Assembly (NCBI RefSeq): GCF_001613085.1
Contig: NZ_BDBR01000017.1
Coordinates: 1 to 64,000, forward strand
Source: Nocardia salmonicida NBRC 13393
GTDB lineage: Bacteria; Actinomycetota; Actinomycetes; Mycobacteriales; Mycobacteriaceae
Length of the DNA: 64,000 bases
Direction: 5' to 3'
Positions 1 through 8,554 of the stretch are shown here, piece by piece. Below the pieces are notes generated by a model. It searched no databases. It saw nothing but the letters and a program-made list of their open reading frames with translations, and had not been told where the DNA came from. Numbering within the stretch: position 1 is the first letter of the stretch; every line of letters starts with the position of its first letter. Both the position numbers and the translations under genes were made by a program.

Positions 1-1100
1 GCAGGCGCCACGACGGCAGGGGCCGCGGGCCCGGCGACGGCAGGGGCGGGGGCCACGGGCGTACCCGGCAGACCGATGCCCGAGGACGAGGATCCGGGCA
101 GACCGGGGGCACCCGACGACGAGTTGCCGAGGCCGGTACCACTGGACGAGGAACCGCCGAGGCCGGGCCCGGTCGGCGAGGTGGCCGCCGGGTCACCGGG
201 AACCTTCAGTCCGTCGCCGAGCCACTGGCCGTAGTCGTCGAGCTGATCGCCGACCTGGCCGACCTGCACGTCGACCTTCATCTGCGAGGTCGCCCATACT
301 CCGTCGAGCCCGACGTGGACGTCGACCTGCCAGTCGGTGGTCACCATCGCGCCGACACCGTCGAACATGCCGTCCAGGTTGCCGATTCCGTCGAACATGC
401 CGTTGGAGCCGCCTGGACTGCCCCCGGGCATACCGACGCTGTCATAGCCGGGGATGCCGAAACCCTGTCCGGGCAGGCCGTCGTAGCCCGGAATGCCGAT
501 GCCACCGCCCGGCAGACCGTCGAAACCGGGCAGGCCGTTGCCGACGCCGGGCAGGTCGAAACCGGGGAGGTCGAAGCCCGGGTCCGGAGTGGTGCCAGGT
601 TGCGGGTGCGGGTTGTCGTTGTATCCGGGCCCGACCGGGGTGTGCCCGTAGCCGGGAATGCCGATGCCGCTGGACGACTCGTCGTTGGCGGGGATCCGGA
701 ACTCACGATCACCATCGGAGCCGGGAATCTCTGGGCGCCAGCCGGATTCGTCCGGCGCGGCGACCATCGAGACATCGGGATTCGTCGGCGTGAAGAAGGG
801 CGTGTGCGGCACCACGGGGGCAGGTAGGGGCTCGACGGCCAGATCGGGGAAGGTCACGATCGGGCTCGGTGCGTCCGGGCTCGGATCGGTGGGCACGGTC
901 TGCTGTGACCAGCCCGCGTACCGGCTGTCGGCATTACTGGTGCCCGGTTCACGCGAAGTTCCGTTGGCGGCGACCAACGCACCACCGGTGACGTAGGCGC
1001 CCGCCCTGGCCACCCTGGCTACGCCGTTGGCGATCCGGTAGGCCGTGTCCGACCCCTCTTCGCGCGCGGCACCGTCGTCGAAAGGCAGATCACGCGTCAT
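1..1100 (-). CDS. Gly/Pro-rich repetitive protein, 3' end off window
   Basis: An open frame starts at an ATG and runs about 366 codons without a stop to the window edge, so the C-terminus is missing. The N-terminal 60 residues are ordinary (begins MTRDLPFDDG). Residues about 60-170 are Pro-rich, and about 170-260 consist of degenerate repeats of the type G-[IFY]-x-x-LPG (LPGFDGLPG, GIPGYDGLPG). Then comes a short non-repetitive stretch (about 270-320) and a Ser/Gly/Pro/Ala-rich tail. I see no signal peptide. The antisense frames are open only because of the GC bias and repeats. Function unknown; possibly an envelope or ESX-like extended protein, but nothing in the sequence proves it. Confidence 0.6.
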   Translation of the reverse strand, partial: MTRDLPFDDGAAREEGSDTAYRIANGVARVARAGAYVTGGALVAANGTSREPGTSNADSRYAGWSQQTVPTDPSPDAPSPIVTFPDLAVEPLPAPVVPHTPFFTPTNPDVSMVAAPDESGWRPEIPGSDGDREFRIPANDESSSGIGIPGYGHTPVGPGYNDNPHPQPGTTPDPGFDLPGFDLPGVGNGLPGFDGLPGGGIGIPGYDGLPGQGFGIPGYDSVGMPGGSPGGSNGMFDGIGNLDGMFDGVGAMVTTDWQVDVHVGLDGVWATSQMKVDVQVGQVGDQLDDYGQWLGDGLKVPGDPAATSPTGPGLGGSSSSGTGLGNSSSGAPGLPGSSSSGIGLPGTPVAPAPAVAGPAAPAVVAP

Positions 1101-1378
1101 CAAAGCTCCAACACTCGCATCGCTGTAGTTCCCCACCACAACAGCGGCGAAGTGAGGCCCATCCAACACTATTTTCCGAACCTCGGCCTGTCATTTCGTG
1201 CAGGCCGGTTGGTACTCACCTTATGGCGAACAACATGTTTCGGCGAGCCCGGGGAATCAGGGGCGCCGACATCCCAAGAGAACTCTAACGATTGCTCAAC
1301 GGAGTGTGAAGTTCGGCGCCATAACGTCGGGGCTCGCCGGCCGAGGGGCCGGTGAAACTCCCAGTCAGGAGCCCGACC

Positions 1379-1828
1379 ATGACCGTATTCTCGACCCGCA
1401 ATCGCCGCGCGGCCCTCGCGCTGCTCGGTGGCGCCGCCGTGATCACCGCCACCTCGGCGGGCATCGCGACCGCCGATGCGGGCGCACCGTCGCACGGCGG
1501 TGAGCGCACGACGATCATCTGCACCGATCCGGGCGGCGGCGTGCCGGACCTGCCGCCGCTGCCGGACGGTCCGGACATCGGTTTCCACGACGCTGTTCCC
1601 GCCCAGCCGCGCGTCGAATTCCGCCACGTCGCACCCGGTGAGCCGGGCCGGGGGCAGTCGCGTCCCGCGCCGGGCAACCTCGGGCCGCAGGTGGACGGTC
1701 CGGTCGAGTGCACGCGGATCGACCCCGACGGAGGGCGGACCATCGTGATCGCGCCGCGCGAGTTCTCCGAGACGGTGCCCACGCCGGGTAGCGGCTCCGC
1801 CGACTCGACCCCCGCGCACCCTTTCTGA
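1379..1828 (+). CDS. small secreted protein of unknown function
   Basis: The 149-residue product begins MTVFSTRNRRAALALLGG, a twin-Arg-like N-region followed by a hydrophobic stretch ending in an AGIATADAG-type signal-peptidase site. The mature part is Pro/Asp/Gly-rich with two Cys and no family I recognise. AGGAG lies 7 nt before the ATG, which favours this start over an upstream in-frame GTG. It lies just upstream of, and in the same direction as, the prrA-like regulator, so it may be exported and co-regulated, but the 35-bp gap leaves room for a separate promoter. Confidence 0.65.
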   Translation: MTVFSTRNRRAALALLGGAAVITATSAGIATADAGAPSHGGERTTIICTDPGGGVPDLPPLPDGPDIGFHDAVPAQPRVEFRHVAPGEPGRGQSRPAPGNLGPQVDGPVECTRIDPDGGRTIVIAPREFSETVPTPGSGSADSTPAHPF

Positions 1829-1863
1829 CCAGCGAAAACAATGACCGACACTAGGGTGAGTGC

Positions 1864-2556
1864 ATGACCGGACAGCAGATCTTGGTCGTCGACGACGAGG
1901 TCCGCGTGCTCGCGTCATTGCGGCGCGGCCTCGAGCTCTCCGGGTTCGACGTGATCACCGCACCCGACGGCGCTCGCGCGCTCACCCTGGTGGGGTCCGC
2001 CGCGCCGGACGCCATGGTGCTCGACGTGAACATGCCAGAACTCGACGGCGTCGGTGTGGTCACCGCCTTGCGCGCGATGGGCAACGACATCCCGATCTGT
2101 GTGCTCAGCGCGCGCAGCGCGGTCACCGATCGGATCGCGGCACTCGAACGCGGCGCCGACGACTACCTCACCAAACCGTTCGATCTGGGCGAGTTGGTCG
2201 CCCGGCTGCGCGCGCTGTTGCGTCGCAGACCGGTGACAGCGGCCGGCACGGCCGACACGATCCAGGTCGGCGAGGTGATGATCGATCTGGCCGGGCATCG
2301 GGTGCACGCGGGTTCGGCGCCGGTCGACCTCACCAAACGCGAGTTCGAACTGCTGGCGATGCTCGCGCGCAATGCCGGGATCGTGCTAGAGCGCGAACAG
2401 ATCCTGTCGACCGTGTGGGGTTACGACTTCAGCACCGACACCAATGTGGTCGATGTGTTCGTCTCGTATCTGCGCCGCAAGCTGGAGGCCGACGGCGTCG
2501 CGCGGGTGGTGCACACTGTGCGCGGGGTCGGATTCGTGCTGCGGGATCAGCCGTGA
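1864..2556 (+). CDS. prrA: OmpR-family response regulator, PrrA-like
   Basis: The 230-residue protein has a receiver domain (residues about 5-118) with the acidic pair D10-D11, phospho-acceptor D54 (VLDVNMPELDG) and K104 of the TKPF motif. A winged-helix DNA-binding domain follows (about 128-228) with the family sequence DTNVVDVFVSYLRRKLE and the C-terminal HTVRGVGFVLR. The sequence closely follows mycobacterial PrrA throughout, including LRAMGNDIP and VLSARS. It overlaps the sensor kinase gene by 4 bp (GTGA), so the pair should be co-translated. The cytoplasmic regulator is phosphorylated by the partner kinase; the stimulus is not visible here. Confidence 0.9.
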   Translation: MTGQQILVVDDEVRVLASLRRGLELSGFDVITAPDGARALTLVGSAAPDAMVLDVNMPELDGVGVVTALRAMGNDIPICVLSARSAVTDRIAALERGADDYLTKPFDLGELVARLRALLRRRPVTAAGTADTIQVGEVMIDLAGHRVHAGSAPVDLTKREFELLAMLARNAGIVLEREQILSTVWGYDFSTDTNVVDVFVSYLRRKLEADGVARVVHTVRGVGFVLRDQP

Positions 2557-3833
2557 AGGCCTCGTGGTCGTTGCGGGTCCGGGTGGCGCTGGTGTCGGCC
2601 GTGGTCGCCGCGATCGTGGCGGTCACCCTCGGCCTGACCTATGGCGCGTTGCTGAAGGTGGCGGGTACCAGCCAGCTCGATCAGACCGTGTCCAGCATGC
2701 GGGTGCAGGTCGCGCAACGATTCGACGGTGATCCGGAAAATCCAGGAGCTCCGTCCCTACCCGGACCCCCGGTCCCCGCACCGCCCTTCCCCCGTGAACA
2801 CACGATCGTGGTCCCCGGCAGCCCGACGGACCAGTCGCTCGCGCAGGTGCAGGGCGCGCCGGGGCTGGTGGTCCGGCTCGACCCCGATCGCGAACTCGTC
2901 GCCGCCGCCATCACCCGCAGCCAGCTGATCGGGCTCGGCATCGGCGTGGCCGGGGTGATCGCCGCCGCCGTATTGGGTTGGGTGCTGGCCGGATTCGCCG
3001 CCCGCCCACTGCGCAGGCTGGCCACCGCCACCCACGAGATCGACACACTCGACGAGTTGCCACCGCTGTCCGGACGCGGCGCCAAGGAAGCCGAAGAACT
3101 CTCCGACGCGATCAACCGGATGCTCGCGCGTCTGGAGACCGCGCACGGCGAGACCCGGCAGGCGCTGGCGAGTGCCCGCGACTTCGCCGCCGTCTGCGCC
3201 CACGAACTACGCACCCCACTCACCGCCATGCGCACCGACCTGCAGGTGCTGGCGGGCACCGAATTGCCCGCCGCCCAGCGCGGCGCCGTGCTGGCCGACG
3301 TACTGGCCGCCGAGGGCCAGATCGAGCGCACCCTCACAGATCTGGAACGTCTGGCCGTCGGCGAGCTCACCGATCATGACGCGTTCGAAGATTTCGAACT
3401 GTGTGAAACCCTCGACCGCGCGGTGCAGAACGCGTGCCGCGCGAACCCCGGCGTCGAGGTCGCGCTCGCCGCCTGTGACCCGGTTCCGGTCCACGGGTTG
3501 CCCGGCGGGATCATGCTGATCGTGACCAATGCCGTAGCCAACGCGGTGCTGCACGGGCACGCCACCGAGGTCACCGTCGCCGCGCGGACCACCGGGAACG
3601 GCGCCGAGATCACCATCGACGACAACGGCGCCGGCATTCCGGAACACCTGTCCCCCACCGCTTTCGACCGTTTCGCCAAACGCCCCGGCTCCCCCGGTTC
3701 CGGCCTCGGCCTCGCGCTGGTTCGCCAGCAGGCCGAACTGCATTCCGGCACAGCCGAACTAGACCGCAGCCCGCTCGGCGGCGTCCGCTTGCGGGTGGAA
3801 ATAGCTCAGGCGCCGGTGAGCACCGGCGCCTGA
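2553..3833 (+). CDS. prrB: sensor histidine kinase, PrrB-like
   Basis: A GTG start inside the stop of the regulator gives 426 residues. The protein has TM1 at about 8-33, a periplasmic loop rich in Pro (60-115), TM2 at about 123-148, HAMP at about 148-200, and a dimerisation/phosphoacceptor helix with H217 (AHELRTPL). The ATPase domain carries an N box (N326/N330), a G1 box DDNGAG (356-361) and a G2 box GSGLGLALV (382-390). This is the standard two-TM HPK architecture of PrrB. Its C-terminal codons form a strong hairpin that probably ends transcription against convergent lepA. Confidence 0.9.
   Translation: MKASWSLRVRVALVSAVVAAIVAVTLGLTYGALLKVAGTSQLDQTVSSMRVQVAQRFDGDPENPGAPSLPGPPVPAPPFPREHTIVVPGSPTDQSLAQVQGAPGLVVRLDPDRELVAAAITRSQLIGLGIGVAGVIAAAVLGWVLAGFAARPLRRLATATHEIDTLDELPPLSGRGAKEAEELSDAINRMLARLETAHGETRQALASARDFAAVCAHELRTPLTAMRTDLQVLAGTELPAAQRGAVLADVLAAEGQIERTLTDLERLAVGELTDHDAFEDFELCETLDRAVQNACRANPGVEVALAACDPVPVHGLPGGIMLIVTNAVANAVLHGHATEVTVAARTTGNGAEITIDDNGAGIPEHLSPTAFDRFAKRPGSPGSGLGLALVRQQAELHSGTAELDRSPLGGVRLRVEIAQAPVSTGA
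3808..3831. terminator. hairpin between convergent prrB and lepA
   Basis: AGGCGCCGGTG and its exact complement CACCGGCGCCT are separated by 2 nt, over the last codons and stop of prrB and 26 bp from the lepA stop. It could terminate both transcripts. No U-tract follows, as is usual for actinobacterial terminators. Confidence 0.6.
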
Positions 3834-3856
3834 GAGTCGTTCTGGGACTTGCCTAC

Positions 3857-5707
3857 TTACTTCTTCGGCTTGTCCGAATCCGAGGACAGTGCCGCCACGA
3901 AGGCTTCCTGGGGGACCTCGACGCGACCGATGGTCTTCATGCGCTTCTTGCCCTCCTTCTGCTTTTCGAGGAGCTTGCGCTTACGGCTGATATCGCCGCC
4001 GTAGCACTTGGCGAGAACGTCCTTGCGGATCGCCCGAATGTTCTCGCGGGCAATGATCTTCGCGCCGATCGCGGCCTGGATCGGCACCTCGAACTGCTGA
4101 CGCGGGATCAGTTCGCGCAGCTTGCTCGTCATCTTGTGGCCGTAGGCCTGTGCGGCGTCGCGGTGCACGATCGCGCTGAACGCGTCGACGGCCTCGCCCT
4201 GCAGCAGGATGTCGACCTTCACCAGATCGGCTTCCTGCTCGCCCGCCTCTTCGTAATCGAGGCTGGCGTAGCCGCGGGTGCGCGACTTCAGCAGGTCGAA
4301 GAAGTCGAAGATGATCTCGGCCATCGGCATGGTGTAGCGCAGCTCGACGCGGGTCTCGGACAGATAGTCCATGCCGCCCAGCTCGCCGCGGCGCTGCTGG
4401 CACAGCTCCATGATCGAGCCGATGAACTCACTCGGCGAGATGACGGTGCACTTCACGATGGGTTCGTACACGTGCCGCGACTTGCCCTCCGGCCAGTACG
4501 ACGGGTTGGTGACGACGTGTTCGGTGCCGTCCTCCATCTCCACCCGGTACACCACGTTGGGCGCGGTGGAGATGAGCTCGAGTCCGAACTCGCGCTGCAA
4601 CCGCTCGCGGGTGATCTCCATGTGCAGCAGACCGAGGAAGCCACAGCGGAAACCGAAGCCGAGTGCCACCGAGGTTTCCGGCTCGTAGGTGAGCGCGGCG
4701 TCGTTGAGCTGCAGCTTGTCCAGCGCGTCACGCAGATCCGGGTAGTCGGAGCCGTCGACCGGGTACAGACCGGAGTACACCATCGGGCGCGGCTCGCGGT
4801 AGCCGGTGAGGGCTTCGGTGGCGCCGTTGCGGGCGCTGGTGACGGTATCGCCGACCTTCGACTGACGCACGTCCTTCACGCCGGTGATCAGGTAGCCCAC
4901 CTCGCCGACGCCGAGACCCTGGGTGGGCTTGGGTTCGGGCGAGACGATGCCGACCTCGAGCAACTCGTGGGTCGCGCCGGTCGACATCATCTTGATCTTC
5001 TCGCGCGGGGAGATCTTGCCGTCGACCACGCGGATGTAGGTGACCACGCCCCGGTAGGTGTCGTAGACCGAGTCGAAGATCATCGCGCGGGCCGGTGCGT
5101 CGGCGTCGCCCACGGGGGCGGGGACGGCCTCGATCACCTTGTCCAGCAGTTCGGTCACGCCGACGCCGGTCTTGCCCGAGACGCGCAGCACGTCGCCCGG
5201 CTCGCAGCCGACGATGTGGGCCAGCTCGGCGGCGTAGCGATCGGGATCCGCGGCGGGCAGATCGATCTTGTTCAGCACGGGAATGATCGTGAGATCCTTC
5301 TCCAGCGCCAGATACAGGTTCGCGAGCGTCTGCGCCTCGATGCCCTGGGCGGCGTCGACCAGCAGGATCGCGCCTTCACAGGCCTCCAGCGCGCGGGAGA
5401 CCTCGTAGGTGAAGTCGACGTGGCCCGGGGTATCGATCAGGTGCAGGACGTAGTCGGTGCCGTCGACCTGCCACGGCAACCGCACGTTCTGCGCCTTGAT
5501 CGTGATGCCGCGCTCACGCTCGATATCCATCCGGTCCAGGTACTGGGCGCGCATGGCCCGCTCCTCGACCACACCGGTCAGCTGCAACATCCGATCGGCC
5601 AGGGTCGACTTGCCATGGTCGATGTGGGCGATGATGCAGAAGTTCCGGATCCGGGCGGGATCGGTGAACGTCGTGTCGACAAAGCTAGGCACGGGTCTCC
5701 TGGTCAC
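3857..5707 (-). CDS. lepA: elongation factor 4 (LepA) GTPase
   Basis: This 616-residue translational GTPase is full length. The G1 loop is AHIDHGKST (27-35), with G3 DTPGH and G4 NKID, followed by the EF-G-like domains and the LepA-specific C-terminus (KMTSKLRELIPRQQFEVP, then the KRMKTIGRVEVPQEAF motif). LepA binds the ribosome and promotes back-translocation or initiation quality control; it acts in the cytoplasm. The first start is GTG at the upstream end; a second in-frame GTG five codons in (VPSFVDTTF) sits behind AGGAG and may be the true start. The integrase gene ends only 35 bp upstream, so the native lepA promoter region has been displaced or replaced by the integrated element. Confidence 0.95.
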   Translation of the reverse strand: MTRRPVPSFVDTTFTDPARIRNFCIIAHIDHGKSTLADRMLQLTGVVEERAMRAQYLDRMDIERERGITIKAQNVRLPWQVDGTDYVLHLIDTPGHVDFTYEVSRALEACEGAILLVDAAQGIEAQTLANLYLALEKDLTIIPVLNKIDLPAADPDRYAAELAHIVGCEPGDVLRVSGKTGVGVTELLDKVIEAVPAPVGDADAPARAMIFDSVYDTYRGVVTYIRVVDGKISPREKIKMMSTGATHELLEVGIVSPEPKPTQGLGVGEVGYLITGVKDVRQSKVGDTVTSARNGATEALTGYREPRPMVYSGLYPVDGSDYPDLRDALDKLQLNDAALTYEPETSVALGFGFRCGFLGLLHMEITRERLQREFGLELISTAPNVVYRVEMEDGTEHVVTNPSYWPEGKSRHVYEPIVKCTVISPSEFIGSIMELCQQRRGELGGMDYLSETRVELRYTMPMAEIIFDFFDLLKSRTRGYASLDYEEAGEQEADLVKVDILLQGEAVDAFSAIVHRDAAQAYGHKMTSKLRELIPRQQFEVPIQAAIGAKIIARENIRAIRKDVLAKCYGGDISRKRKLLEKQKEGKKRMKTIGRVEVPQEAFVAALSSDSDKPKK

Positions 5708-5709
5708 AA

Positions 5710-5738
5710 GTGGGATTCGGCGTTGTCCATGATCCCAC
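5710..5738. repeat. 7-bp inverted repeat at the lepA/integrase junction, candidate attachment site
   Basis: GTGGGAT and ATCCCAC flank 15 nt exactly between the lepA start and the integrase stop, which is where one end of the integrated element must lie. Tyrosine recombinases act at short core sequences with inverted arms. I could not find a second copy of this sequence by eye in the window, so the att assignment is inference; it could also be a terminator for the integrase transcript. Confidence 0.35.
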
Positions 5739-5742
5739 GGGG

Positions 5743-6960
5743 CTAGGCAGCCTCTGCCCGCAGGTCCGATGCCATCCCATTCTCATCCCATCGCTTCGCA
5801 GTAATGTCCTGGAGCGCTTCGTCCATGTCTTCCCTCAGAGCATCTTCCTGGCCGGGCCACAGGTGGACGTAAACCTTCCAGGTCATATTCGGAGAGGAGT
5901 GTCCTAGGAGTTCGCTGACCGTCTTTACATCACGGCCCTTGAAGATTAGCCGCGATGCGAAATAGTGGCGCAGGTCGTGCCATGACCAGCCCGTCCCGAG
6001 CCCTGCTTTGTCACACGCTCGACGGAAGTTGCCACCGAGCAAGGTGGCATACCAGCGACCACCTCGCGGCGCGGCGAAGATCAATTCGCCGGGACCACGG
6101 CTGTGAGCATCGTCGGCGAGGTAGGCGGCGAGGGTTTCCACAGCCGACTTGGACAGCGGGATGGTGCGGCGCGACGACTTGGTCTTGGGCGTGATCGGTT
6201 CCTTTTTGGGGCTGCGTGCAGCCTGCTGGACCACGTTGAGCTCTCGCCGCACGAAGTTCACGTCCTGGACGCGGAGGCCAGCGACTTCGCTGACCCGCAG
6301 GCCAGTCAGCGCGCTCAGCAGGATCATGATGGAGACGGTCTCGGAGGCGTGTTCCCGAACGCGACTGATTAGCTGTGGCGTGAGGAGCTCTGTAGCAGTC
6401 GGGCCTTTCAGCCCCTCTTCGTAGTCATCCCCGTCGAGCCTGAACTTCCTGGCCGCATTCTTAACAATCAGCTCATCGTCCACTGCGATTTGCAGAAGAG
6501 TCGTCAGATGCTGGAGGTACAACGAGGCAGTCGATAGCTGGACCGACTTTCCCTTACACCATGGTCGCCCGGTGAGGAGTAAGTCAGTCCAGTCACGGAT
6601 ATCACTGCGTTGAATCTGCGCCAGGCCGAGCTTTGCGAGAGGCCCCAGGTTGTTGATGAATTGCTGCCGAGCCTTAAACGTTCCATCCTTACGGGCACGG
6701 TCTCGCCATTTCTCGGCATACGATTTAATATTCTGCTTACCGAGGTCGGGATTAATATACTCACCGTCACGAAGCTTCGCCTCGATCTTGCTCTTGAAGT
6801 ACTCGGCCGTGTCCGGAATATCAAAACGACCACGCTTGTCGAAGGTTTTCGAGTCAGGTATCCCGTTCTGATCCTCCCAACGAACGATGTACCGCTTTAC
6901 CTTCTTCTTTGGGCCACCCCGCGGGCCCATCACGATTTCACGGACCTGGATACTTGCCAT
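5743..6960 (-). CDS. int: site-specific tyrosine recombinase/integrase
   Basis: The 405-residue phage/ICE-type integrase has an N-terminal arm-binding domain (about 20-75, with RYIVRWEDQNG), a SAM-like core-binding domain (about 75-170) and a catalytic domain (about 190-370). Catalytic residues visible are R222 (ALTGLRVSE), a Lys near 259-261 (PKTKSSRR), H328 and R331 (WHDLRHYFAS), H354 (LLGHSS) and the nucleophile Y364 (TWKVYVHL). It should drive integration and excision of the element that starts here. Codon use looks less GC-biased than in lepA, consistent with transfer. The gene sits at the extreme end of the element, as is typical for ICEs. Confidence 0.92.
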   Translation of the reverse strand: MASIQVREIVMGPRGGPKKKVKRYIVRWEDQNGIPDSKTFDKRGRFDIPDTAEYFKSKIEAKLRDGEYINPDLGKQNIKSYAEKWRDRARKDGTFKARQQFINNLGPLAKLGLAQIQRSDIRDWTDLLLTGRPWCKGKSVQLSTASLYLQHLTTLLQIAVDDELIVKNAARKFRLDGDDYEEGLKGPTATELLTPQLISRVREHASETVSIMILLSALTGLRVSEVAGLRVQDVNFVRRELNVVQQAARSPKKEPITPKTKSSRRTIPLSKSAVETLAAYLADDAHSRGPGELIFAAPRGGRWYATLLGGNFRRACDKAGLGTGWSWHDLRHYFASRLIFKGRDVKTVSELLGHSSPNMTWKVYVHLWPGQEDALREDMDEALQDITAKRWDENGMASDLRAEAA

Positions 6961-7097
6961 CTCTACGCTCTCGGGATCGAATTATCTTCCGCGCCTCCCT
7001 TGGATCGAGGCGCAGCAAACTATTGATTGCCAACCGAACATCCGTCTACCGAGAAAAGTTAGCCGACAGATAGCTGAACCTCGCCCTGCGTACGCGC

Positions 7098-7137
7098 TCC
7101 GACCCCCCCGTAGACCTATCGTCGTAGGGGGGTCGGA
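7098..7137. terminator. GC-rich hairpin between excisionase-like gene and integrase
   Basis: TCCGACCCCCC pairs perfectly with GGGGGGTCGGA across an 18-nt loop, in the roughly 200-bp gap upstream of the integrase. It could stop transcription coming from the excisionase-like gene, leaving int with its own promoter. Confidence 0.55.
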
Positions 7138-7167
7138 GATACCGGTCTCAACCGAGAACGAGTGTCC

Positions 7168-7371
7168 TTATGCAGCTCGCCGAGTGCGGCTGGTTTTTAG
7201 GAGATCCTGCTCCCACTCTTCGATGTCACTCAGCCGATATCGCCGGTACCGGCCGACCTTTATGTAGCGAGGACCTTTTCCGGCTGATGCCCATACGGAT
7301 ATCGTCTTCACTGGGACCTGAAACCGCCGGGCAAGATCTTCGGTGGTGAGCCATACCTCATCGGCGGTCAT
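7168..7371 (-). CDS. excisionase-like helix-turn-helix protein
   Basis: The 67-residue protein matches the HTH_17/excisionase pattern: WLTTEDLARRFQVPVKTISVWASAGKGPRYIKVGRY, followed by a short basic tail (KTSRTRRAA). Such MerR-like single-domain proteins bind DNA near att sites and direct excision or regulate the integrase. The start chosen is the ATG inside the upstream stop (ATGA overlap), with AAGGA 9 nt before it. Its position one gene upstream of int fits a recombination-directionality factor. A second, related HTH protein is encoded about 660 bp upstream; which one is Xis cannot be told from sequence. Confidence 0.75.
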   Translation of the reverse strand: MTADEVWLTTEDLARRFQVPVKTISVWASAGKGPRYIKVGRYRRYRLSDIEEWEQDLLKTSRTRRAA

Positions 7372-7895
7372 AAAACCGCTTCCTTCGCGAATCGATTCGC
7401 ACACACATCGCCGTCACGCCACCTGACGGACGCCGTCGGCGGATCAGCGGCCGTGACTACTGATCGACCGGATGCGATAGCTGCACGAAGGGCCGTCTTC
7501 ACCGGTCCGATTGCGACAAGAACGGCAGGCTGGCCTACCGCGATCCGGTTGACGTCAAGCTCATTAGTCGGCGGCAGTGAGGTGATGTCGTACTTACCGA
7601 CGTTCAAGCCTGGCGAGAATTGGAAACCTAGCGCTCCGCGATACGACCGCCGGAGGGTTTCGAGGTACCGGTTTTCTACGTGCAATGGCTCGCCTGAATC
7701 TCCCAGACGGACAAGCTCATCAGGGTCGAGTGCCTGAATCATGCACACTGCCGCAAACAGGACATCCGGGTGATGGCGGGGCAGCTCCAACGTCGGCACG
7801 ACGAGGACGAGCCTGCTTGCGGCGATGCCGGGCGGTCTCAACCTTCGCCGACTGGGATCAAAGATCGAAACGTTGCTGTCGGAGTGGGTTTTCAT
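7368..7895 (-). CDS. uncharacterised protein coupled to the excisionase-like gene
   Basis: I do not recognise this 175-residue protein. It starts MKTHSDSNVSIFDPSRRR, contains a core with alternating hydrophobics (SRLVLVVPTLELPRHHPDVLFAAVC) and PAVLVAIGPVKTAL, and has no membrane segment. It overlaps the downstream HTH gene by 4 bp, so the two are one transcript. The open frame continues 37 codons further upstream, but the extra part is low-complexity and lacks a better ribosome-binding site. Probably an accessory protein of the element; similar proteins occur beside replication or transfer genes of actinobacterial elements (inference). Confidence 0.5.
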   Translation of the reverse strand: MKTHSDSNVSIFDPSRRRLRPPGIAASRLVLVVPTLELPRHHPDVLFAAVCMIQALDPDELVRLGDSGEPLHVENRYLETLRRSYRGALGFQFSPGLNVGKYDITSLPPTNELDVNRIAVGQPAVLVAIGPVKTALRAAIASGRSVVTAADPPTASVRWRDGDVCANRFAKEAVL

Positions 7896-8036
7896 TTCAT
7901 ACCTGAGCTGTGTGGATGATGGCGACGATTGCGCGGGAGATCCCGAGTAGCGCGTGTGCGCCATTTGCAAGAACGCGTCAGCGAGGCCCCTGCGTCGATC
8001 AGGCAAGCCTCCGCCGATGCCTCAACTTGGAAGCGA

Positions 8037-8273
8037 TCAGGCAACGTGACGACGGACATTGGCCTGGGCGATTTGCCGTCGAAGTTTCGCTTCGGCTCGT
8101 AGTCGGTCCTCCCACGCGATGATGTCGGCCAGGGCATAGCGGCGGATACGTCCCGGCTTGATGAAGTCGGGACCGGTGCCGGTGTAGGCCCAGTTGTCCA
8201 GCGTGCAGACCTCGACCTTGAGGCGTAACGCGACTTCCTTGCTCGTCAGCCAGATGTCGTTGGTGTTGTCCAT
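8037..8273 (-). CDS. helix-turn-helix DNA-binding protein (excisionase family)
   Basis: At 78 residues this is a second HTH_17-type protein: IWLTSKEVALRLKVEVCTLDNWAYTGTGPDFIKPGRIRRYALADIIAWEDRL, with a basic C-terminal tail. It is clearly related to the other small HTH protein of this element (WLT..E.A.R..V...T...W...G.GP..IK.GR.RRY), so the two look like a duplication. AAGGA lies 8 nt before the ATG. It is transcribed divergently from the XRE gene across a 280-bp regulatory gap. Confidence 0.75.
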   Translation of the reverse strand: MDNTNDIWLTSKEVALRLKVEVCTLDNWAYTGTGPDFIKPGRIRRYALADIIAWEDRLRAEAKLRRQIAQANVRRHVA

Positions 8274-8433
8274 TGCCTGTTTCCTTAGTTGAAGTGGTAG
8301 TCGGGTGACGCCTGTGAGCTAGCTCGGTACTGAGCAGGCTCCACTACACGGGCGTCACATCAGGGCCTGACATGTGGCTACCTGTCGCTGCAGCGCCATA
8401 GTACGCAGTTTGGTGCACAGTTTCAACCAACTA

Positions 8434-8452
8434 AGTACACACTCTCGGTACT
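8434..8452. promoter_or_regulatory. AGTAC-n9-GTACT dyad, candidate operator
   Basis: The perfect 5-bp inverted repeat AGTAC/GTACT with a 9-nt spacer lies in the divergent promoter region between the HTH and XRE genes. Further AGTAC copies occur nearby (about 8399 and 8521), so a repressor such as the adjacent XRE protein could bind several sites. This is pattern only. Confidence 0.4.
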
Positions 8453-8539
8453 ATTCATATGTAGTTAACCGTTCCCGCGCCTGGATATGACGCAGGTAAC
8501 TACGGATATCCCGACTAGGAAGTACCGACTCAGGTCATG

Positions 8540-8554
8540 TAGTATCGACAGCAA
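8540..8554 (+). promoter_or_regulatory. -10 element suggesting a leaderless transcript
   Basis: TAGTAT ends 8 nt before the ATG of the XRE gene, and no Shine-Dalgarno sequence precedes that ATG. A start point at or beside the ATG would give a leaderless mRNA, which is common in actinobacteria. Confidence 0.45.

Noticed and set aside
4136..5746. Long open frame antisense to lepA
   Set aside because: It mirrors conserved LepA codons; His/Val/Gly-rich translation has no domain and arises from GC-biased third positions.
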